A program made the translations under genes and the position numbers. 27,727 nucleotides of DNA from DATLYF01 sp035575095 (GTDB lineage: Bacteria; Pseudomonadota; Gammaproteobacteria; Competibacterales; Competibacteraceae): positions 1 to 27,727 of the forward strand of contig DATLYF010000120.1 in NCBI GenBank assembly GCA_035575095.1. The letters run 5' to 3'. Below, one piece after another: positions 23,495-27,727 of the stretch (position 1 is its first letter; every line of letters starts with the position of its first letter). The notes under the pieces were generated by a model. The model saw nothing but the letters and a program-made list of their open reading frames with translations, did not search any database and was not told where the DNA came from.

Positions 23495-23500
23495 TATAAT
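23495..23500 (+). promoter_or_regulatory. Perfect TATAAT -10 box ahead of the araC-type gene
   Basis: A consensus -10 hexamer 50 bases before the chosen start. No recognisable -35 box stands 16-18 bases upstream, so it would need an activator or may be fortuitous. It argues against translation starting at the overlapping ATG at 23499. Confidence 0.35.
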
Positions 23501-23549
23501 GCCCAATGTCCTGCCGGCATCGGATCGGCGAGCAGCGGAGCAAAGCCCC

Positions 23550-24395
23550 ATGAACAACCCCATGCCGCGCGAACAGGCCCACTTCTGGCGCGATGCGGAG
23601 CTGGGCGGGCTGGAGCTGCTGCGCGCTACCTACGTCACCCACAGCTTCTCCCGCCATAGCCACGAAGGCTATGCCTTGGGCGTGATCGAATCCGGGGTGG
23701 AGTCTTTCGCCTACCGCGGGGCGACCCATCACGCCGGCGCCCGGCGTATCGTCATCTGTCACCCCGGCGAGGTGCACACCGGCTACGCCGGCACCCCCGA
23801 GGGTTGGCGCTACCGCATGTTCTACCCCGAGGCGGCGCTGCTGCAGCGGGCGCTGGGCGAGCTCGAAGACAGCGCCGGTGCCATCCCCTTCTTCCCGCAG
23901 GCGGTGATCGATGATCCGCCCCTGGCCTTGGAGCTGTTCCGCCTGCACCAGGTCCTGGAGCGAGACGCATCGCTGCTGGAGCGGGAATCGCGACTGCTCT
24001 GGACCCTGGCGCAACTGGTGCGCCGCCATGCCGAACGCCGCCCGGTACCCGCCCACTTGGGGCAGGAGAACGAGGCGCTGCGGCGGGTGGTGGAGTTCCT
24101 GCACGGGCACCTGGCCGAACCGCTGTCGCTGGCGCAGTTGGCGGCAGTGGCCGGGCTGCGGCCGCTCACCCTGCTGCGCCTGTTCCAGCGGCGCTACGGT
24201 CTGCCGCCCCACGCCTACCTAGTGCAACTGCGGGTGGCGCGGGCCAAGGCGCTGCTCGGCGCCGGACTGCCCATCGCCGCGGTGGCGGTGGACACCGGCT
24301 TCACCGACCAGAGCCATCTGCACCGCCACTTCAAGCGCCTCACCGGGGTGACGCCGGGCCAGTACGCGCTCGCCTGCCGGGCGGGCAATAAATAA
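23550..24395 (+). CDS. AraC-family transcriptional regulator
   Basis: 281-residue regulator with an N-terminal cupin-type sensing domain (HSFSRHSHEGYALGVIESG, about 31-49; HPGEVHTGYAG) and a C-terminal double helix-turn-helix: LAQLAAVAGLRPLTLLRLFQRRYGLPPHAYL, then IAAVAVDTGFTDQSHLHRHFKRLTGVTPGQY. The last motif is the AraC/XylS signature. ATG 23550 is preferred: the frame is open well upstream, but homology begins near HFWRDAEL and a GGAG lies about 10 bases ahead. It directly precedes azlC and azlD on the same strand, 72 bases apart, so it probably controls them; the ligand is unknown. Confidence 0.88.
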   Translation: MNNPMPREQAHFWRDAELGGLELLRATYVTHSFSRHSHEGYALGVIESGVESFAYRGATHHAGARRIVICHPGEVHTGYAGTPEGWRYRMFYPEAALLQRALGELEDSAGAIPFFPQAVIDDPPLALELFRLHQVLERDASLLERESRLLWTLAQLVRRHAERRPVPAHLGQENEALRRVVEFLHGHLAEPLSLAQLAAVAGLRPLTLLRLFQRRYGLPPHAYLVQLRVARAKALLGAGLPIAAVAVDTGFTDQSHLHRHFKRLTGVTPGQYALACRAGNK

Positions 24396-24467
24396 CGTAC
24401 AAGACCGCCCTTTGCTGCTGCCCTAGCCTGGCTGCATCGCAATTCCCGCTCGAGGTCGTCTCCCGCC

Positions 24468-25223
24468 ATGCCTTACACCACTGTCCCCGGCACGGCGCCC
24501 GGGCCGACGCCGCGCCAGGAGTTCTGGTCCGGGGCGCGCGCCGTGTTCCCGCTGATCGTCGGCGCCATCCCCTTCGGCCTGATCTTCGGTACCCTGGCCA
24601 GCAGCGCCGGGCTGTCGCTGGCCGCCACCCTGGCCATGTCGGCTTTCGTGTTCGCCGGCTCCTCCCAGTTCATCGCCGTGGGCCTGCTCATGGCCGGCGC
24701 CAGCGTGCCGGTGATCATCCTCACCACCTTCGTGGTCAACCTGCGCCATCTGCTCTATGCCGCCAGCCTGCTGCCCCACGTCGGCCCCCTGGCGCAGCGC
24801 TGGAAGCTGCCGCTCGGCTTCACTCTCACCGACGAGGCCTTTGCCGTGGCCATCGCCCGCTACCAGCAGCCAGACGGCGCGCCGTACAAGCACTGGTTCC
24901 ACCTCGGTGCGGCTCTGGGCATGTATCTGAGCTGGCAGCTCTGCACCCTGGCCGGGGTGAGCCTGGGCCAGGCCATCCCCGACGCCCGCAGTTGGGGGCT
25001 CGATTTCGCCATGTCCGCCACCTTCCTCGGCATGCTGGTACCCTATTTGCGGCACAAGCCGCTGCTGGTGGCGGTGCTGGTGGCCGGCAGCGTGGCGCTG
25101 CTCGCCCACGGCCTGCCGCACCAGCTTGGTCTGATGGTGGCGGCGCTGGCCGGCATCGCCGCCGGCGTGACCTGCGAACACTGGGCTCCCGCCGCCCGGC
25201 CCTGCCCCCAGGAGGCGCGTTGA
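24468..25223 (+). CDS. azlC: AzlC-family branched-chain amino acid exporter subunit
   Basis: Large subunit of the two-part AzlCD/YgaZH-type exporter, which in characterised cases exports branched-chain amino acids or their analogues. The 251 residues have the family N-terminus FWSGARAVFPLIVGAIPFGLIFGTLA, MSAFVFAGSSQFIAVGLL, VVNLRHLLYAASL, TLTDEAFAVA and several membrane helices. The ribosome site is weak. It overlaps azlD by one base (TGATG), so the two subunits are coupled. The regulator upstream is an AraC type. Confidence 0.9.
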   Translation: MPYTTVPGTAPGPTPRQEFWSGARAVFPLIVGAIPFGLIFGTLASSAGLSLAATLAMSAFVFAGSSQFIAVGLLMAGASVPVIILTTFVVNLRHLLYAASLLPHVGPLAQRWKLPLGFTLTDEAFAVAIARYQQPDGAPYKHWFHLGAALGMYLSWQLCTLAGVSLGQAIPDARSWGLDFAMSATFLGMLVPYLRHKPLLVAVLVAGSVALLAHGLPHQLGLMVAALAGIAAGVTCEHWAPAARPCPQEAR

Positions 25224-25543
25224 TGAACGAGTTTGGGCTGATCGCCGGCATGGCGCTGGTGACCTTCCTCATCCGCTATCCCTTGCTGGCCCTGAGCGGG
25301 CGCATCCGCCTGCCCGAGGGCTGGCTGCGGGTGCTGCGTTACGTGCCGCCGGCAGTGCTCGCGGCCATCGTCGCCCCGGCGGTGCTGCTCGGCGACGACG
25401 GTGGTCTGGCGCTAGGTGCGGACAACGCCCGCCTGGCCGGCGCCGTGGCAGCCCTGGCGGTGGGGGTGTGGCGGGGCAGCCTGCTTGCCACCATCGTGGC
25501 AGGGATGGGGGTGTTCCTGGTCTGGTCCTGGGTTTGGGGATGA
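25223..25543 (+). CDS. azlD: AzlD-family exporter small subunit
   Basis: 106-residue partner of AzlC with about four membrane helices. It starts MNEFGLIAGMALVTFLIRYPLL, and LRVLRYVPPAVLAAIVAPAVL is the AzlD hallmark. ATG 25223 overlaps the azlC stop by one base, with AGGAGG inside the azlC end. The alternative longer frame is an azlC shadow. It is followed after 7 bases by the DMT exporter gene. Confidence 0.9.
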   Translation: MNEFGLIAGMALVTFLIRYPLLALSGRIRLPEGWLRVLRYVPPAVLAAIVAPAVLLGDDGGLALGADNARLAGAVAALAVGVWRGSLLATIVAGMGVFLVWSWVWG

Positions 25544-25550
25544 GCTAGGC

Positions 25551-26411
25551 ATGCTGACCATGCCCCGCCCCGGCCTCTGGGACATCCACATCGCCGTGCT
25601 GCTGTTCGGTCTGGCCGGGCTGTTCGGCAAGTTTCTGACCCTGCCGGCGCTCATCATCGTCTTCGGGCGCACCGTGTTCGCCGCCCTGACCCTGAGTCTG
25701 GCGCTGGCGCTGGGCGGCGCGACACTGCGCCCACGGCAGGGCATGGCGCGGCTCGCCCTGAGCGGGGCGGTACTGGTCCTGCACTGGTTCACCTTCTTCC
25801 ACGCCATCCAGCTTTCCAGTGTGGCCATCGGCCTGCTCGGCTTCGCCAGCTTCCCGCTGTTCATCACTCTGCTGGAGCCGTGGACCAGCGGCGAGCGGCT
25901 GTGTCCCTTCGATTTGCTCAGCGCCGGCCTGGTCAGTCTGGGACTGGTGCTGGTGGTGCCGCGCTTCGACCTGGGCGACTCGCTCACCCAGGGACTGCTG
26001 TGGGGCATCGCCTCGGGGCTTTCCTTCGCCGTGCTGGCCTTGCTCAACCGCGCCAGCCGTGGCGAGTCGCCGCTCAGAGTGGCGCTGTGGCAGAACCTCT
26101 GGGCTGCGCTCATGCTCGTCCCCGGCCTGTTCTGGTTCGGACGCTGGCCGATGGCGGCCGAGCTGGGGTTGTTGCTGCTGCTCGGAGTCGTGTGTACCGC
26201 GCTGTCGCATGCGCTGTTCATCCGCGGCCTGAGCGCGGTGCGTGCCCAACTGGCCGGGCTGATCACCGCCCTGGAGCCGGTCTACGGTATCCTCTTCGCC
26301 TTCCTGCTGTTGGGCGAGCGGCCGCAGCCGCGCACCCTGCTGGGTGGGGCAGTGATCCTTGGCACCCTGGTGCTGGTCGCCTGGCCGCGAGCGGGCCGGC
26401 ATGCCGCCTGA
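25551..26411 (+). CDS. DMT-superfamily (EamA) transporter
   Basis: 286-residue inner-membrane protein with about ten helices in two EamA repeats. The first is DIHIAVLLFGLAGLFGKFL through HWFTFFHAIQLSSVAIGLLGFASFPLF; the second begins LWGIASGLSFAVLALLNRASRG and ends RAQLAGLITALEPVYGILFAFLLLGERP. Members export amino acids, metabolites or drugs; the substrate is not predictable. ATG 25551 follows the azlD stop by 7 bases; an in-frame ATG at 25560 is an alternative. The end overlaps the MFS gene by 11 bases. Confidence 0.87.
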   Translation: MLTMPRPGLWDIHIAVLLFGLAGLFGKFLTLPALIIVFGRTVFAALTLSLALALGGATLRPRQGMARLALSGAVLVLHWFTFFHAIQLSSVAIGLLGFASFPLFITLLEPWTSGERLCPFDLLSAGLVSLGLVLVVPRFDLGDSLTQGLLWGIASGLSFAVLALLNRASRGESPLRVALWQNLWAALMLVPGLFWFGRWPMAAELGLLLLLGVVCTALSHALFIRGLSAVRAQLAGLITALEPVYGILFAFLLLGERPQPRTLLGGAVILGTLVLVAWPRAGRHAA

Positions 26412-27693
26412 GCGCGAGCACGCCCGCTTCCAGCGTGCTCGCTGGAGCATTTACGGCATCCTCGCCCTGTCCTACATGCTGGTGTTCTTCCACCGCATGG
26501 CGCCAGCGGTGGTGGCGCCGCAGCTCAGCGCCGCCTTTGCCACCAGCGGCGCCAGCCTGGGGCTGTTGGCGGCCATGTACTACTGCCTGTATACCGCCAT
26601 GCAGCTCCCCGCCGGGGTGCTGGCCGACACTTTGGGGGCGCGCCGGGTGGTGACCGTCGGCAATCTCACCGCCGGGGTGGGTTCGGTGCTGTTCGGCCTG
26701 GCGCAGACCTTCGCCCAGGCCGCCGCCGGCCGGCTGTTGGTGGGACTGGGGGTGTCGGTGGTGTTCGTCGGGCTGATGCGCAGCAACACCGTATGGTTCC
26801 GCGCCCGCGACTATGGGTTGGTGAGCGGACTCACGGTGCTGCTCGGCAACCTCGGCGCGCTGGCCGCCGCCGGACCACTGGCGCTGCTCCTGCAGGTAGC
26901 ATCCTGGCGCACGGTGTTCGTCGCCCTGGGGGTGGCTGCCTGGGCCCTGGCCCTGGCTTCTGCGCTGTGGGTGCGCAACCGGCCAGAGGAGCTGGGCTTT
27001 CGCTCTCCGCAGGCCGGGAGCGGGGCTGCCGTGCGCAGCCAGCACTGGCTGCGGGACCTGCTGGGAGTGCTGCGCAACCGCGCTATCTGGCCAGCGTTCT
27101 GGGCCAATCTCGGGCTGGTAGGGTCGATGCTGAGCTTCCTCGGGCTGTGGGCGGTGCCCTATCTGCGCGACGTGCATGGGCTCGCTGTGCCGGCGGCTTC
27201 GCTCTATACCACCGTGGGCCTGGCCGGCTTCGCCGGCGGGTGCCTGTTCGCCGGCTGGCTCTCCGACCGCATCGGCCGGCGCAGGCCGGTGCTGGTCGCT
27301 GGGACCCTGTTGCAGACGCTGATCTGCACGGCCTGGGTGGCCGGGCTGTTCCACCCCGGTGCCCTGGGACTGGCCAGCTACGCCCTGTTCGGCCTGTCCG
27401 CCGCCGGCTTCGTGGTCAATTTCGCCGTGGCCAAGGAGCTCACCGCCCTGGCCCTGGCCGGCATGGCCATCGCCCTGGTCAATACCGGCAGCTTCCTCGG
27501 TGCCGCCATCCTGCAGCCGCTGTTCGGCTGGGTGATGGATCTGGCCGGGCCGAATACCGTGGTGGACGGCGTGCGGGTCTACGGTGCGAGCCACTACCAG
27601 GCCGGCTTATGGCTGCTTGCAGCCAGTGCCGTGCTGGGACTGGCATGCGCTTGGCGGGTGCCCGAGACCGGCTGGGCAAAGCGTCGGCCGTAA
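26401..27693 (+). CDS. Major facilitator superfamily transporter
   Basis: 430-residue permease with twelve expected membrane helices. The N-terminal half has VFFHRMAPAVVAPQL in helix 1, the loop 2-3 motif LADTLGARR (MFS motif A, D-x-x-GxRR) and helix 4 GRLLVGLGVSVVFVG; the C-terminal half repeats motif A as WLSDRIGRRRPV. The ATG at 26401 lies inside the end of the EamA gene (11-base overlap), so the two are coupled. Substrate unknown; complete, with stop 34 bases before the window end. Confidence 0.88.
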   Translation: MPPEREHARFQRARWSIYGILALSYMLVFFHRMAPAVVAPQLSAAFATSGASLGLLAAMYYCLYTAMQLPAGVLADTLGARRVVTVGNLTAGVGSVLFGLAQTFAQAAAGRLLVGLGVSVVFVGLMRSNTVWFRARDYGLVSGLTVLLGNLGALAAAGPLALLLQVASWRTVFVALGVAAWALALASALWVRNRPEELGFRSPQAGSGAAVRSQHWLRDLLGVLRNRAIWPAFWANLGLVGSMLSFLGLWAVPYLRDVHGLAVPAASLYTTVGLAGFAGGCLFAGWLSDRIGRRRPVLVAGTLLQTLICTAWVAGLFHPGALGLASYALFGLSAAGFVVNFAVAKELTALALAGMAIALVNTGSFLGAAILQPLFGWVMDLAGPNTVVDGVRVYGASHYQAGLWLLAASAVLGLACAWRVPETGWAKRRP

Positions 27694-27727
27694 GCGGTGC
27701 CGTCGTTCAGTGGCGGATCCCCACCCC

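Noticed and set aside
23499..23549. ATG at 23499 as the start of the araC-type gene
   Set aside because: It overlaps a TATAAT hexamer, has no ribosome site, and would add 17 residues with no homology.
26263..27594. 443-codon open frame on the minus strand across the MFS gene
   Set aside because: Composition dominated by Gln, His, Gly and Ala, typical of an antisense GC-rich frame; the plus-strand frame is a clear MFS protein.

Overview
The window is a high-GC stretch of a gammaproteobacterial chromosome. The rhlB/trxA/rho cluster has the same composition as in Escherichia coli, an FNR with all four iron-sulfur cysteines is present, hisI and hisE are separate genes, and the his genes run directly into tatABC. 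Together these suggest a Chromatiales- or Pseudomonas-like gammaproteobacterium. I cannot name a genus. No insertion sequence, phage gene, CRISPR array, rRNA or tRNA was seen.

Layout. 1-408 is the 3' end of a trkH potassium-channel gene. 444-1217 (minus) is fnr. 1376-4909 (plus) is the second half of the histidine pathway, hisB-hisH-hisA-hisF-hisI-hisE, packed with overlaps or gaps of a few bases up to about 45 bases. It is followed by tatA-tatB-tatC and a patatin-like lipase (to 7654). 7688-8932 (minus) is rhlB, divergent from trxA and rho (9176-10949).

The most interesting region is 10993-17389. A five-gene branched-chain-type ABC importer (livK-livH-livM-livG-livF, minus strand) is divergent from a PaaX-family repressor gene. 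The livF product is not ordinary: a complete hemerythrin-like di-iron domain (H, HxxxE, H, HxxxE ligand set) is fused in frame to the N-terminus of the ABC ATPase. The 312-base divergent control region holds a livK promoter with a perfect TTGACA -35 box and a perfect 8-4-8 palindrome over the predicted start site, plus a PaaX-like half site. My inference is an importer for an aromatic acid or related carboxylate, repressed by the PaaX protein, whose ATPase may be modulated by oxygen, NO or redox state through the di-iron domain.

17517-20495 holds small accessory genes: an ArsS-type radical SAM enzyme without a visible ArsM partner, an orphan Hpt phosphotransfer protein, a SAM methyltransferase, a TPR protein, an unrecognised 67-residue protein and a DUF2237 protein. 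20585-23283 (minus) carries a GNAT acetyltransferase, an LpxL/HtrB-type lipid acyltransferase, a DUF2007 protein and mlaA; the last two look like one operon. 23550-27693 (plus) is an AraC regulator followed by four transporter genes (azlC, azlD, a DMT/EamA exporter and an MFS permease), with overlapping or closely spaced ends from azlC onward.

Functions are assigned from motifs and remembered family sequences only; no database search was run.
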